A stretch of DNA of 64,000 bases from Hymenopus coronatus (taxonomy: Eukaryota > Arthropoda > Insecta > Mantodea > Hymenopodidae), in the NCBI GenBank assembly GCA_030762935.1, contig CM060882.1, positions 18,419,001 through 18,483,000 of the forward strand, written 5' to 3'. A model generated the notes under the pieces. It was given only the letters and a program-made list of their open reading frames with translations. It did not search any database and had not been told where the DNA came from. Below are positions 36,740 to 48,886 of the stretch, piece by piece (within the stretch, counting starts at the first letter, position 1; each line of letters opens with the position of its first letter). Position numbers and translations under genes: made by a program.

Positions 36740-37652
36740 AAAAAATCTGATGTGTACCATTCACATGACTTTCTCCATATCCCTCCAACAAATAATTCTT
36801 AAAAAGCTTATACTTCTATTTACTTTATGCTAATCAGAAAAAATTAGCAGAAATAGTCTTATTACTCGCATCCTTGTAAGTAGAAGCGAAATAAGGGACA
36901 ACCGTAGGTTAAAGTGATAGTCAAATGCTGGTTGCTATGTCAATGAAGTTCCTTTGTTTATATGGATAGGAGTTGACAAGTTCCAGTATGAGAAAAGTAT
37001 ACGTTTTTCATAGCAGAAACCAAAAATAAGGAATGTCACAAAAATGACGAACTCCACGAAAAAAATGTATATAACATAAAATGTGTGTTTTAATGTGCTC
37101 TACATTATTTGTGTAGTAAGTTTTTGTCCATCTCTTACGGTTTAGCAGTTATTCAAAATTCAGTAAAATTCATCCAGATTAAACTACTCTTCAGAGGCTA
37201 TTCCCAGAAAATTCAAGATATACATTTTGTTTGTCAGGTAAAATATCTTTAATATACGAAATTTTAATCAAAATCGTTAGAGCCATTTTTGAGAAAATCA
37301 AAATTTTCGAAAAAAAGTTCCATGTAAAGGATAGTTGGGGTGTGGGTATTTTTCTCAAAATCTTCGTGTCGCATCCCTGGATCATACTGAACTTAAATAC
37401 CAAGTTTGGTATTTTACCGACTTTTCATTTGTTTCATATAACGACTGGCTTTTAAAGGATGACACCATGTCTTTAGCCTATGGGTTTTCCTACTTCCCTT
37501 GTACTCACAAGGAAGCTAGTATTAAGATTAATTCTGCTTATGTTTATCTTGATTAGCATGATGCAAATAAAAGAATAATCTTTTGTAAGAATAATTTGTA
37601 TTTGGAATAGCTATAGAAAGTTATGTAAATGGAACACGTCAGACTTTTTATC
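36740..37652 (-). repeat. HINE-like repeat, inverted (to 37430), joined to a forward right-end piece
   Basis: AAAAATCTGATGTGTACCAT at 36743 through the G-rich block to GACTTTTCATTTG; 37432-37652 is a forward piece ending GTTATGTAAATGGAACACGT then CAGAC. Confidence 0.75.
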
Positions 37653-37908
37653 ACCAGATTTGTTTGTATTCACATTGCAAGTTAATTCTTACATTGAAAT
37701 GTCATTCTCAAGATTCCTGAAATACTGGAATCTATGTGAAGTAAACTCACTTTCTAAGTCTTCAAGAATGGGAATATAACTAATTAGTTTGTCCTTTGGC
37801 ACAGTGACATGTGATTTTATACTCTTGAATAACCTGTGTTGCACTACGAAAGTTTCACAAATCACGCGGATTCATGAATCCACTTTTGTCCACTTCGGTA
37901 ACAGGGGG

Positions 37909-38586
37909 TGCGGGGTTCGTAACCCGGGTGCAGGTTTGGCTATTAGGAATGGTGTGGATATGTGAGTGCCCTAGCTCAGGATTTTGTTGTCATGGAATCT
38001 CTTTTCAGGTGTGGTAAGACACAAGTGATTTTCTTCGAGTTCGAGACTATTGTTGAAGTCATTTATTAAATTAGTTCGGTCCTTTCTGTATTCGAACACA
38101 CGCATTCCTCCTAAAAGTGTTACTCTTAAGTTACGCTTTACTCAACCGCGTCTATTATTATTTATTACTGGTGGTGTAGTGGTTTCGTCCGTACTCTGGT
38201 CTGTATTAAATAAACTATTTCCCTCACAACTAAAGGTAGCCTGTTCGGCTCCATCACGGACCCCAATTATCACATCTTTGCTCCACAGATGTTCCAAGCC
38301 AAGTGCCAAAAGTGTCGCTTGACCAGTGAGAGAATTGTTTCTCCTTTCTTGTTATGTTCACCCTCGGGCAGTGTAACCTCACCCCTTCCGTTCAATGCCC
38401 TGTCCTTAACGGTACTATCCTACCAGCTCGTGACAACTTGGCTACTTAGACGTGTTTGAAATCTTTCTTCCATGGCCATTTTCAGTGTACATTTGTCCCC
38501 TCTTAGTATAATTTATATTATTAGCATTAATTTTTATTTCCCTTTTAAATAACTCTTAGCCCCGTGACAAGACATGTACTGTTTCA
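37909..38586 (+). mobile_element. Solo LTR, copy 1
   Basis: Matches the LTR at 39577-40220 over its whole length with many substitutions. It starts TGCGGGGTTCGTAACCCGGG and ends GACATGTACTGTTTCA (TG...CA ends). No matching flanking duplication is visible, so it is probably the older copy. The open frame 38050-38322 inside is not recognised. Confidence 0.65.
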
Positions 38587-38829
38587 TGTGCTAGATTATG
38601 CAACACACTGCAATATCTTGATAAGTTCCAGTTTTACGTTTCGGAGCAGGATCTACAGTATCTTTCAAAACTTACAGTTACTAACAGATTAAAAGTTTGA
38701 ATAAAAGTCTTGTTTACCGAACAGCTAGAGGATATTACGTGAATGAAAACGTCAGATTTTTATAGTGTTGAACGCCCGCTTTTACTACAATGGCACCGCA
38801 GTCGATGATACTGACGATAAATAGAAATA

Positions 38830-38960
38830 TGGAGCTCCGGTGGAGTGTAACGGCGGGAGAACCCGCCTCTACTCTGCTTTGCCCACTACAAATTCCACAT
38901 GCGGTGTCTTGGGTTTGAACCCGGGCCACCTAGGTGAGAGGCGAGTGGTTAAGGCCACCT
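38830..38960 (-). repeat. tRNA-derived SINE head, minus strand
   Basis: Minus-strand reading GGCCTTAACCACTCGCCTCT and GGCCCGGGTTCAAACCCAAG resemble A and B boxes. Confidence 0.45.
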
Positions 38961-39018
38961 TCGCTGATTCCAGCTACTCATACAAATTTTTTTCAGACTG
39001 TGCTGACTCGTCAGCATA

Positions 39019-39213
39019 TTGGACACACATTCATATCTTCTGTCTCGTGAAAACCCTTCAGCTTGCAACTCTCAGACAGTAAAACATCTCCTTACCAACT
39101 GCAGCCTCTATTACGAACAGAGAACCATATGTAAAGTACCAAACGAACTGCCAACAACCCTAGACATTCTCCAAGAATGTCCTGAACTTCTTACAAACAC
39201 TCCAACTGTATAA
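39019..39213 (+). pseudogene. Possible 3' end of a non-LTR retrotransposon ORF2
   Basis: The reading ENPSACNSQTVKHLLTNCSL and YYEQR fits the C-x(n)-H-x4-C knuckle that follows the RT or RNase H domain in several non-LTR families, and LPTTLDILQ follows it as in those families. No RT remains upstream. Tentative. Confidence 0.35.
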
Positions 39214-39245
39214 TAACATTTAATCTAAAGTTCTTGCATATTACA

Positions 39246-40778
39246 AAAAATCTAATGTCTTCCATTCATATGACTTTCTGTACATCTCTGCAACAAATTA
39301 TTGTTAAAAACCTTTATCTGCTATCAAACACATGCTATCGAGATAAACATTAGCAGAAATGCTTTCTTGTAAGTAGAGGGGAAATAATGGCATATACTAG
39401 CTAAAACGATAGTCAAATCTTTTAAAATCTGGTTGTCATGTGGATGAAATCCGTTTCTTTGAATTGCCAGGAGTTGACTAATTCATGTATGTCAAAAGTA
39501 TTTTAAAACTAAAATCACTAACAAAGAATATCTCAAAAATGGTCAAACTACAAACTACATGATATATATTGTGTGTTGCGGCGGTATTGGTTGCCGGTTC
39601 GTATCCCGGGTGCAGGTTTTGAGTATTGGGAATGGTGTGGTATGTGGGTACCCTAGTTCAGGTTTTTTAATCTCTTTCAGGTAGGGCTGAGACACAAGTG
39701 CTTTATAATTTCGTTCGGTCTTTTTCCGCCGTCAAACACACGCGTATACTTCTTAATTTTCTATTATGAAACTGTACTTTACCGACCGCACTATTGTTCT
39801 TTATTCATTTTGATGCTGTGATTTATTACGTATTCTGGTCAGTATTAAAACAACTATTTCCCCTCTTTCACAGGAAGCCTGTTCGGCTCCACCACGGACT
39901 GTAAATTTCACATCTTACTTCAGCCGATGCTCTTCCCCAAGTGCCTTAGAAAGCGTCCCCTTGACCAGCGGAGAGCATTGCTTGCTGTCCCGTTATGTTA
40001 CCTCGGGCAGGGTTCATTCATCCCTCCGGGTCAACGCTCTACCCTAACGGTATCTAGTGCTACTAGCTCGTGACTTATACGTGTTAAAAGTCTTTCTACC
40101 CTTCCCATTTTCACTGCACATTTATATTTTCTCTTCTTGATATAATTTATATTGTTAGCTGCAATTTATGTTTCCCTTCTGAATAATTCTTTGCCCCGTG
40201 ACAAGACATGTACTATCTCAGTGTTTCAAAGAAAACTATATTTTGTGCAGTAACTCTTTGTCTATTTCTTATGGTTTACTAGTTATGCAAAATCCAGCAA
40301 AATTCATCCGAAATGTAGAGATCTTCAGAGGCCGTTCCAAGAAAATTCAAGATATACATTATATTTCTCATGTAAATATCTTTAATATACGGAATTTTAA
40401 TCAAAATCGTTAGAGCCACTTTTGAGAAAAACAACATTTTCGAAAACCTTTCCATTTGAAGGGTAGATTGGGTTAGGGGGGGATTATCCTCAAAATCTTT
40501 GTGTCGCACCCTTGGAATATACTAAACTTATATACTAAGTTTGGTATTTTACCGATTTTGATTTTGAGCTATCGTGTTCATAGACAGACAGACAGACGCA
40601 CACACACACACACACATACATACACACGTTCATTGGCTTTTTTGTAAAATTACCTTTTTTGGATACAGTGGACCCTGAAACGTCTGTTTGTGGTGAAATC
40701 TCAGTATCGAATATTTGGGTGCATTACAATAACTTCTCTTTACACTATGTACATAGTACGTGTAGAGAAAGAAAACGT
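39246..40778 (-). repeat. HINE-like repeat, inverted, split by a solo LTR
   Basis: 39246-39576 (AAAATCTAATGTCTTCCATT to ATTGTGTGT) and 40221-40778 (GTGTTTCAAAGAAAACTATA to the palindrome at 40742) are two halves of one copy. A GACA/CACA tract lies at 40583-40627. Confidence 0.8.
39577..40220 (+). mobile_element. Solo LTR with 4-base target duplication, copy 2
   Basis: 644 bases with TG...CA ends (TGCGGCGGTATTGG to TACTATCTCA), flanked by GTGT at 39573-39576 and 40221-40224. It interrupts a HINE-like copy exactly between two adjacent consensus words. A 4-base duplication with TG/CA ends is typical of a Gypsy- or BEL-type solo LTR. No primer site or internal coding remains. Confidence 0.8.
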
Positions 40779-40887
40779 TAAACTAAAGACTAATTATTTT
40801 TTCATGTTTAAATGATATTAATACACAGCGTTATTACACAATAATGCATAAAATTAATGTTCTCTTAGGTTATTATTATTATTTGAC

Positions 40888-41777
40888 TTTTACTTTCTCT
40901 ACACGTACTATATACATAATGTATAGAGACGTATTGTATTGCACCCAAAATTCGATACCTAGATTTCACCAGTAATACATGTTTTGGGTCACCCTGAATC
41001 CAAAAAAAAGCATTTTTGGAAAAAGGTCCGTGTGTGCGTGTGTTTCTGTGTGTGTGTGTGTGTGTGTGTCTGTATGTGTCCATGGACAACATAGCTCAAA
41101 AACGAAGAGGCCGTTAAATACATAACTTGGTATCTTCCAAGGATGCGACACGAAGATGTTCAAGAAAATCCCCCATCACATCTACTCTTTACATGGAATT
41201 GTTTTCGAACATTTTAATTTTCTCAAAAATGGCTCTAACGATTTTGATTAAAATATTGTATATTAAAGATATTTACCTGACATATAATATGAATGTCTTG
41301 AATTTTCTGGGAATAGCCTCTGAAGACTGCTTTATTCTGGATGAATTTTACGGAATTTTGCATAACTGCTAAACTGTAAAAGATGGACAAAAACTTACTA
41401 CACAATAAATATAGAGCACATTAAAACATACAATTTATGTTGTATATTTTTTTTTCGTAGAGTTATCGTTTTTTAGATATTCTTTGTTATTGGTTTCAGC
41501 TTTAAAAAATATACTTTTCCCATACAGGACAGGAATTTGTCAACTCGTGTATATACAAACAAAGGAAGTTCAGTCACATAGCAACCAGCTTTTGACCATC
41601 ACTTTAGCCTATGGTGTTCCCTTATTTCGCTTCTACTTACAAGGAAGCAAGTAATAAGACTATGACTGCTATTTTTTTTTTCGATTAGCATGAAGTAAAT
41701 AGCATAAACTTTTTTTAACAATAATTTGTTGCGGAGATGTAGAGAAAGCTATGTGAATGGAACACATCAGATTTTTA
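40888..41777 (+). repeat. HINE-like repeat, complete
   Basis: TTTTACTTTCTCTACACGTA, GT tract 41047-41068, right end GATGTAGAGAAAGCTATGTG to CACATCAGATTTTT. Terminal motifs match as the ACTTTCTCTACA form. Confidence 0.85.
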
Positions 41778-41799
41778 TATCATTAAACACACGCACATA

Positions 41800-42050
41800 G
41801 CTCCAGACTCTGCGGGGGATTAGGAATCCCGGTTAAAGAAAATTCCCCTTTCCAGCTGGGAATTGAACCCGGGACCTAGGAAGCGGTCTAAGTATTATTG
41901 TGTTGATGCTTGCTACTTGTTTGTATGCATAATTTGTATATGATTGTTTAAGTCTACACTGGGAATACATTCCAGTTTGTAACCCTAATGAGAAGTCGCC
42001 ATATGACCTTGTAGTTAAAGCGGCTTTAAATAAATAAACTAGAAAGTATT
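41800..42050. repeat. SINE family 1 pieces in opposite orientations, just upstream of exon E
   Basis: 41800-41880 is a minus-strand head (AATTGAACCCGGGACC, CCAGACTCTGCGGGGG). 41925-42050 is a plus-strand tail (CCATATGACCTTGTAGTTAA, GGCTTTAAATAAATAAA). It stops about 40 bases before the exon E acceptor. Confidence 0.55.
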
Positions 42051-42088
42051 TTCATTATGTTCATGCTGATGTTTTAATCTCATTTCAG

Positions 42089-42154
42089 AGACTTGGAGTC
42101 AAACAGAATTCGAGAAATTCAGTCAAATTCAGTGAGAGTGAAGGCTGAGCAAAT
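42089..42154 (+). CDS. Lgr1: LGR1 exon E: leucine-rich repeat
   Basis: 66 bases, phase 2/2, acceptor TAATCTCATTTCAG, donor GTAAGT. Reads DLESNRIREIQSNSVRVKAE, the classic L-x-x-N-x-I-x-x-I LRR core. This is the shortest exon, matching the short repeat at the equivalent place in glycoprotein hormone receptors. A second AG lies two bases downstream of the chosen acceptor, but only the first keeps the frame. Confidence 0.93.
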
Positions 42155-42385
42155 GTAAGTTTGATATAGTTTAAGTTTTTAAAACCTTGGTTATGCTGAT
42201 CATGAGATTTGCTGTTATTTCTTCCCCTAAATGTTTGTTCATTGCATGTCTTGAGATTATTTATACAATATTGATAGATCTCACTGTTTTTGTTTTCCTC
42301 CCCCCCAAACCCCCCTCCCCAACCCCCCTCTCTCCCTCTCTCTACTCTCACGTCCGTGTTCATTCTCTTTATAAGGAATAGAACA

Positions 42386-43253
42386 GGTATTGCCAGCGTA
42401 AAATGTCTGGAATCGTGACCCTGGCCGCCAACCCAGGTACCGAGCCTAGCTTATCGGAGTTTGTGTTATGATACTTTGCTTACTTGAAGTCACAGCGAGC
42501 AAATTTTGAACAGTCTGTATCGAAAGTGTTCCTCATATGTTTATATTAAAAGTGGGCAGTAAATATTTATGTATTTTTATTTTTTTAACCATGGCGCCTA
42601 CTTTTTCAAAGTTAAGTGGCAATGTATTACTTAGTCAGAGCAGAGAAATAATTACAAATGTCCTTGACTTCCTGAAACAAGAGGCAGAGATGAAAGAAGA
42701 AAATGTATGTTCCCGGAGTTCTTCAAAAGCATGTAGAAAGTGAATGAAAGAGTAGCCAAGACAACTGATATGTCACTGAGTTTCGTTTCCAAGGTTCTTA
42801 AAGATAGGAAAGAAAGAAAAATAAAACTTAATATATCACTTTTAAATTAAAAGAATAGAAAAATGTTTGTCGACATGTTGAGAACATTGAAAGTCATTAG
42901 AAAGAATTGTATAAAATCAAAAAGAATTCTAATCCAGGATAACGCGATAGTGTTGATGATGACAATGACGTGAGCGAAGACGAAGGACTGTCTGTCAAGG
43001 GTGGAAGAACTCGAGGCAGACGATTGACATTGTTTATATAGTAGGCCATGTGTATAGATGTTTTGTAGATATGAATATACATATAAAAACACGTGCAGGT
43101 GCATAAGAGGCGACAGATATTTGACATTGACTGTGATAAGCACTCTTCCAGCATACATGAATCGACTGGTGAAATGCTTATCTGAAAGTACAACTCGCTT
43201 CCTAGCTCTCATTAAGATTTTCACATGTCCAGACCTGTTGCGCCAGTTATACC
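42386..43253 (+). mobile_element. DNA transposon remnant with inverted ends, copy 1
   Basis: The ends GGTATTGCCAGCGTAAAATG and the complement of CAGACCTGTTGCGCCAGTTA then TACC agree at about 21 of 29 positions. Inside, ATG at 42591 opens MAPTFSKLSGNVLLSQSREI, then EEN, and stops at 42743; the reading then suggests VAKTTDMSLSFVSKVLKD, a helix-turn-helix seen at the start of an insect transposase-like family. Frames are broken and the middle is missing. The antisense frames 42847-43224 and 42897-43193 are shadows. Confidence 0.7.
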
Positions 43254-43594
43254 TTCAACTGCCTGGCCTCTAGTGCGTAAGTAAATGCACGGAAGCCCTG
43301 ACGTTCGGCTGCGGCTAAGGGAAGTAACTGCTGCAGTGAACTTGGATGTAAGCATTCACTTTCTAATATAGGGGTGGGAACAAACAGGGAATCTGGAGCA
43401 GTGAGGACCAAGTGTTTTGAAAGGAACTCTGGGAGCAGGAAGGCATACGGCCAACTGAGGAATAATGAGGGAAGTCGGGGCGCATAGGAAACGATAACGC
43501 AAAATCAGAACAGCTAAATATTGAATGAGAGTCGTTCATGGAAACCAATCTCTAATTAGAGCACTGTGCACTAATATTGTACAATATGAATAAA

Positions 43595-44043
43595 TTGTGT
43601 ATGTTTAACAATTTCTGTGCAGTAAGATCGTGTCTATCTCTTACGGTTTACCAGTCGGGAAAAAGTCATCCGCGGAATGAAGATGTCTTCAGCAACTTTC
43701 CCAGAAAATTCAATATACTGATTTCATTAATACTGTATTTTAATATGCGGTACTTTAATCAAAATCTTTAGAGCCATTTTGGAGAGAAAACATTTTCGTA
43801 AATTTTCTGTTTGGGGTGGGGAGGTTTTCTTGAAAACCTTTGTGTCATATCGTTGGAAGATTCTGAACCATAAGATCAAGTTTGGTATGTAACCCACTTT
43901 TCTTTTTTGAATTATGCTGTCTAAGGACACACACGCAGACGCATTCACAGACCTTTTTCTAAAAATGCTGTTTTTGAACTCACGAGTCCTCAAAAAAATG
44001 TATTTTTCATGAAATCTGTACGTACATACGCACTAGAACAAGT
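43595..44043 (-). repeat. HINE-like repeat, shortened, inverted
   Basis: From TTAACAATTTCTGTGCAGTA through the G-rich block to CATACGCACTAGAACAAGTA; the palindrome is largely lost. Confidence 0.65.
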
Positions 44044-44084
44044 AAAGAGCGAACAGTGTATGCTTATCTTGAAATTCCAATATA

Positions 44085-44310
44085 CCCAAGGTTGCGGGAT
44101 CAAACCCGGCGGAGAACGATGAATTTTTTTTCGGGTGAAAAAATTCTTAGCATGGAAGTAAAGCCGTGGGTCCCGTGTCGTAGATTTACGGCACGTAAAA
44201 TAACCTCAAGCCTGATAGAGAGGCCTCTGAGCAAAATTAAGTGGTCTTTCACGCCCAGTATAGAATAGGACGCTGAGAACCATAGCATTCATAAATAAAA
44301 AACAATTTCA
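44085..44310 (+). repeat. SINE, family 2
   Basis: B-box-like GCGGGATCAAACCCGGCGGA, a body with TGGGTCCCGTGTCGTAGATT and CCTGATAGAGAGGCCTCTGA, tail GAGAACCATAGCATTCATAA followed by A-rich AATAAAAAACAATTTC. A shorter copy lies at 1069-1180. Confidence 0.6.
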
Positions 44311-44767
44311 TTTCATTTCTTGAAATTCCACCCTCTTTTCAAGATATCACGAGAATAGCGAATAGCGATAACCTTTCAAAAAGGATAAAGTGTTAAAATT
44401 TTTAAACAATGCCAATGGATATCTCGCGATGCAAAAATAAAGTTCTTTACTAAATTAAGTATTCTAAAGAATGAGGGAATAGCGCAGTTTGTGGGGTTTC
44501 CAAAGATCAGTATATGATAGACGATGTGCTGTGAACCTCACACCGAGATATTTATTAAACCCAAAGAGAAGCTCAGAGCGCTTTTGAGGTTAACCACAGT
44601 CTAATGTGACAAAAGCCGTTTGATGTACCAAAGTGTTCAGTGATACGTTATCTTATCGGTCTCACTAACCACCATCAACACAGAAGCTATCTGTAAACCC
44701 TCGGCGTTTCATGTTTTACATTTACTCAACTCATTCATCTGCATGCACTTCTTTCAAAAGCTCATCT

Positions 44768-45608
44768 CTACTTTCTCTACACGTACAATGTACATAGTGC
44801 ATACAGAAGATATTGTATTGCACCCAAAAATTCGATACCGAGATTTCATAGGAAGTATATGTTTTAGGGTCCCTTGTATCCAAAACAAGACATTTTTAGA
44901 AAAAGGTCCATGTGTATCCTTGTGTTTGTGAACACGAAAAGTCGGTAAAATACCAAACTTGGTATTTAAGATAAGTATCTTCCAGGGCTGCGACACGAAG
45001 ATTTTGAGAAAAATCCCTCCACTCCAAACTACCCTTTACATGGAACTTTTCTCGAACTTTTTATTTTCTCTAAAATGGCTCTAACGACTTGGATTAAAAT
45101 ATCGTGTGTTAAAGATATTTACCTAACAAATAAAATTTATATCTTGAATTTTCTGGGAATAGCCCCCGAAGACTACTTTATTCTGAATGAATTTTAAGGA
45201 TTTTTGCATAACTGCTAAACAGTAAGATATGGAAAAAAACTTACCACACAAAAAATGTAGAGCACGTTAAAACACACAATTTATGTCAAATACATTTATC
45301 CGTGGAGTTGACCGTTTTCGAGATATTCCTTGTTATTGGTTTCAGTTTTTAAATACGGCAACTAGTAACTGCTGGCCATGCAAAGAAACGGATTTCAATC
45401 CCATAGCAACCACATTTTAAAACATTTGACTGTCGGTTTAGTCTAGTGTATTCCTTTATTTTCCTTCTACTTATAAGGAAGTAAGCAATAAGACCGGTTC
45501 AGCTGTTTTTCTCGATTAGCGTGAAGTAGATAGAAGAATTAGCTTATTAACAATAATTTGTTACGGAGATGTAGAGAAAGTCTTGTGAATGGAACACATC
45601 AGATTTTC
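44768..45608 (+). repeat. HINE-like repeat, complete
   Basis: CTACTTTCTCTACACGTACA, core AATGTACATAGTGC, right end GATGTAGAGAAAGTCTTGTG to CAGATTTTCC. Terminal motifs match as ACTTTCTCTACA. Lacks a long GT run. Confidence 0.82.
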
Positions 45609-45679
45609 CTGTATAAGTCTAGCAAAAGAAATAAAACTAAATCGGGCTAAAGAGGCAAATAGTCTTAACTTAAGAAAAA

Positions 45680-45737
45680 AAGATGATGTGTTCCATTCAC
45701 ATGATTTTCTCTACTTCTGTGTAACAAATTATTGTAT
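45680..45737 (-). repeat. HINE-like right-end fragment
   Basis: GATGATGTGTTCCATTCACA then GATTTTCTCTACTTCTG, cut by the small inverted-repeat element that follows. Confidence 0.6.
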
Positions 45738-46022
45738 ATTCTAGTTCAGTTTTAGATTTGACTCTGCCATTGGTCGATTGACACAAGCAGACAAAACTAA
45801 CGGAAGACTGCATTTCGCATTGGAAAGATGAACCGATTTTCAGAAAGTGAATTTTTACCCCTTATTTCGATCCAGTTTATTTAATTCCACCTAACCTAAC
45901 CTAGCCTAACCTAACGTAGCCTAACCTCGACGAAATCTCGAAACCTGCCGTTCACCGGTTATGTAGCCATATTGTCTCCGTAACCAATAGGAAAGAGCCT
46001 TAGTCTAAACCTGAACTAGAAT
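45738..46022. mobile_element. MITE-like element containing telomere-type CCTAA repeats
   Basis: The ends ATTCTAGTTCAGTTTTAGAT and the complement of ATCTAAACCTGAACTAGAAT-like 45999-46022 (AGTCTAAACCTGAACTAGAA) form inverted repeats, and CCATTGGTC / AACCAATAGG extend the pairing. Inside, 45890-45926 reads CCTAACCTAACCTAGCCTAA and on, a variant (CCTAA)n run. 285 bases. Confidence 0.6.
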
Positions 46023-46451
46023 CTGCAATCTTGCCCGCCAGAGATCACTTTAATCGCAATGGTTTCGAACTATAACTTTGGCTAACCCGTATTGGGTTGG
46101 CTGAATTGGAGACAGATAAAAAATATCATTCGTCATTTAAAATTAGTCAAGTTGCAATGCTTAAATTGATCAGGAAAATAAGAAGAATAAATGAATTCCC
46201 GTTTTCGTTACCGGGTTGATGTAATTCAAAATCTTGTTTCCTGTATGGCTTTCCGTTCTCTTTACCGTTCTCGGGTTTTTGTGAACCAGTTTTTATTCGT
46301 AACAAATGTAACTTACCGCCTTCGTTCGGTACGAGATTGTATAATTCACTACTTACACTTCTAAGCTAGCAAGAACATTTGAGGGGTAATATGTGTCACT
46401 GAGCACTCAGTGGAATGTCGTAACTGATACATTTTTTTTATATAATTTCAG

Positions 46452-46520
46452 GATATTAAATTATAACACCATCGAATCCGTGGAAGGCTGGGCTTTCAAC
46501 GGTTCGGAGATAGCAAAACT
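46452..46520 (+). CDS. Lgr1: LGR1 exon F: leucine-rich repeat with N-glycosylation site
   Basis: 69 bases, phase 2/2, acceptor TATAATTTCAG, donor GTAAGT. Reads ILNYNTIESVEGWAF then NGSEIAKL. The N-Y-N-T-I-x-x-V core fits an LRR, and N-G-S is an N-glycosylation sequon placed on the convex side, as expected for a secreted ectodomain. Confidence 0.94.
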
Positions 46521-47668
46521 GTAAGTACCAAAATGAGTTATGTTTCAAAGTTATATCTTATTGCTAAACAATGAGCTAGCATAGATTAATACGTTAAAGT
46601 GATGAGTGTTTCATTAGCAGTGGCGGCTCGTGGAATAACAATTTCCGCGTTCACAAAATGAAAATTTAATTTAATGCTACCACCACTACTACTACTATTT
46701 ATTACTATTATACGAACGATTTGACATAAATAAATAATAAGGAAAAACATAAACACAAAACTTTATTTACAAAATTACAGTTCCTTACTATTTCTCAACG
46801 CAATCTACATTGCTATTACGGCATTTATTGTCACATGGTACAAGTTTTTCATGCCAACGAACTTATCCGGTTTTTTGAGTGCACAAAAAGTTCGGCTAAT
46901 CGAATTTTATAGACAAATAACGCAAGCGTGTTGCGATAGTGCAATGAATGAGTCTTCAGTGAAGAAATGGCGCACAATTTGAGAAATCAAGGAAGAACCA
47001 GTTTGCACGACATAGACCGGAGGAATTGAAAGCAAATGTTGATATAAAGAATTCAGAAAAAAATTGGTGTTACACTTTGGACACTGTACATGACTTTTTA
47101 GGTAGAAAAGATTTCCCCGCCATGAAGACCCCAAAGTGTCAGTGACATCTTTAGCGGACTAAAGCCAGCTTCTGCGATGAAAAACCGGCACCACGTGACA
47201 ATAAACGCCTTGATAGCAGTGATGATTACGCTGAAGGATACAATAAGGTACTGTAACTCTGTAAATAAAGTTGTTTTATTGACATTTACGAAATATATGT
47301 TTTGAGACCCATTGAATCCCCCCCCCAAAAAAAAACTTTTAAAGGATCGCGGCTTCGGCCTGAAGGAGTTCTCTTAAAGCACTCCACCGTATACATCGCA
47401 CATCACCGTTCATCACGTCTAGCCATACAGTCCTGAAAGATTAAGAGGGAAATAAAATGAGAGAAAATAAAGGACAAAAATAAAATAAAATAAAAATCTG
47501 CAAATCATACAGTAATATCCAATTTCTTAAACCAGGGCATGCATTCCAAATTTTTATTATTTATTTAAACCATTTCTTACATCCATTATTTTATAGATAC
47601 ATTTATCTAGTACTACTAAATACTATTCCTAAATCATTCTTATAACAACCAAATTACCTTAATAATTA

Positions 47669-47711
<43 letters not shown>

Positions 47712-48186
47712 CAATTCTCAAATAAAAAAATATAAACTTAATATCACCATTTCAAATACAATTTTATATAGGAATATTTTATTTCAAGTATTAAATTATG
47801 TTCCTTAATTTATGAATTTTATATATTTTTCTGTTCGAGCAATTGGATGATATTTTCATTCTAGTTTTAAGGATTTTATAGCGTGACTGCAAAACAACTC
47901 CTGGTCGTGTTTGCGCATTTTAATTTTTCATTAAATTGATATTTAATTTCAAGAAAAAGTGCTCCATTGACCCTCCCTTTCATTAAATAATGCTTTAGAA
48001 ATCGCGATCTAATGAATTGAATGTGTAAAGTTAAAGTCTCGAGTTTTGTTGGGTTTTTTTTTGTTTTATTTTTGTTTCTTTTGTTTTTAATTTTTACTTC
48101 ATACTTGTGAAAAATTATAGAATACGTATCAAAGTAATGTTTATTCCATTTCTTTATACAAATATTATAATTATTATTTATTTCAG
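46521..48186. other. Intron with AT microsatellite and unassigned repeats
   Basis: A GTGGCGGCTCGTGG patch at 46621 resembles the end of some DNA transposons but no partner end was found. CAC/ACT triplets at 46680-46705. (AT)n at 47674-47709. Otherwise A- and T-rich. Confidence 0.45.
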
Positions 48187-48261
48187 GAGCCTGAAAGGCA
48201 ACCGAGCCCTCAAGAGGCTTTCGTTAGAAGCATTTCATGGCCTCCAAAGTCTCATTGACTT
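48187..48261 (+). CDS. Lgr1: LGR1 exon G: leucine-rich repeat
   Basis: 75 bases, phase 2/2, acceptor ATTTATTTCAG, donor GTAAGT. Reads SLKGNRALKRLSLEAFHGLQ followed by SLIDL, a near-consensus LRR. It is separated from exon H by 399 bases, the only short intron in the gene, and that intron carries no recognisable mobile element. Confidence 0.94.
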
Positions 48262-48660
48262 GTAAGTAGAATTATTTTTACTTTGTTTCACGACTGTAGA
48301 CTTTTAATTACAGAGGTAGATGGAAATGTTTTATGTACAACCATAAAAAAAAACCACACACAAAGCATAGCTAAACATTTTCAAGCACGAGAGGGACTAT
48401 TCAGTTGTATAGTTCAAAGAGTGATGGACGCTATTGAATGTCTTCGACAATCGAATGCATTATGAGTGAGAAATGACTATCGAATAATTCGATAGTTTTC
48501 ATTCGATAGTGCCCATCATAAGTTCAATATAGGCTGTAAAGAATCCCATAATGTATTTTCATTTTTATTTCTAAATCTGTTAGTTGTGCATTTTTTACGG
48601 TTAGTAAATAAACTTGTTGAATTTTGATCACGAGCATACAAAAAAGGCGTTTTGTTACAG

Positions 48661-48778
48661 GGATTTGTCTGAAACTGCAATCACATTCCTCCCAACAGGT
48701 GGACTCGAAGGTCTGGACATCCTCAGGATACAGGACACCAGATCACTCACCGTCATTCCTTCTGTGTACAGCTTTAAG
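48661..48778 (+). CDS. Lgr1: LGR1 exon H: last LRRs, fused exon
   Basis: 118 bases: enters in phase 2 and leaves in phase 0, so it breaks the phase-2 series. The acceptor is TTTTGTTACAG and the donor GTAATC, weaker than the others. Reads DLSETAITFLPTGGLEGL, RIQDT and LTVIPSVYSFK, covering about one and a half repeats including the I-Q-D-T strand. Equivalent to the last LRR exon before the hinge in glycoprotein hormone receptors. Confidence 0.94.
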
Positions 48779-48886
48779 GTAATCTATTTACATTATGTTG
48801 TAAGTCTATACAGTGTCTCTTGCTTAAACCAGGAATAAAACAAATATATATTACACGAAACCTAATGGAAATATTTCAGTTCAGTT

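Noticed and set aside
46617..46640. AGTGGCGGCTCGTGG as a DNA transposon end
   Set aside because: No inverted partner or target duplication found within the intron.
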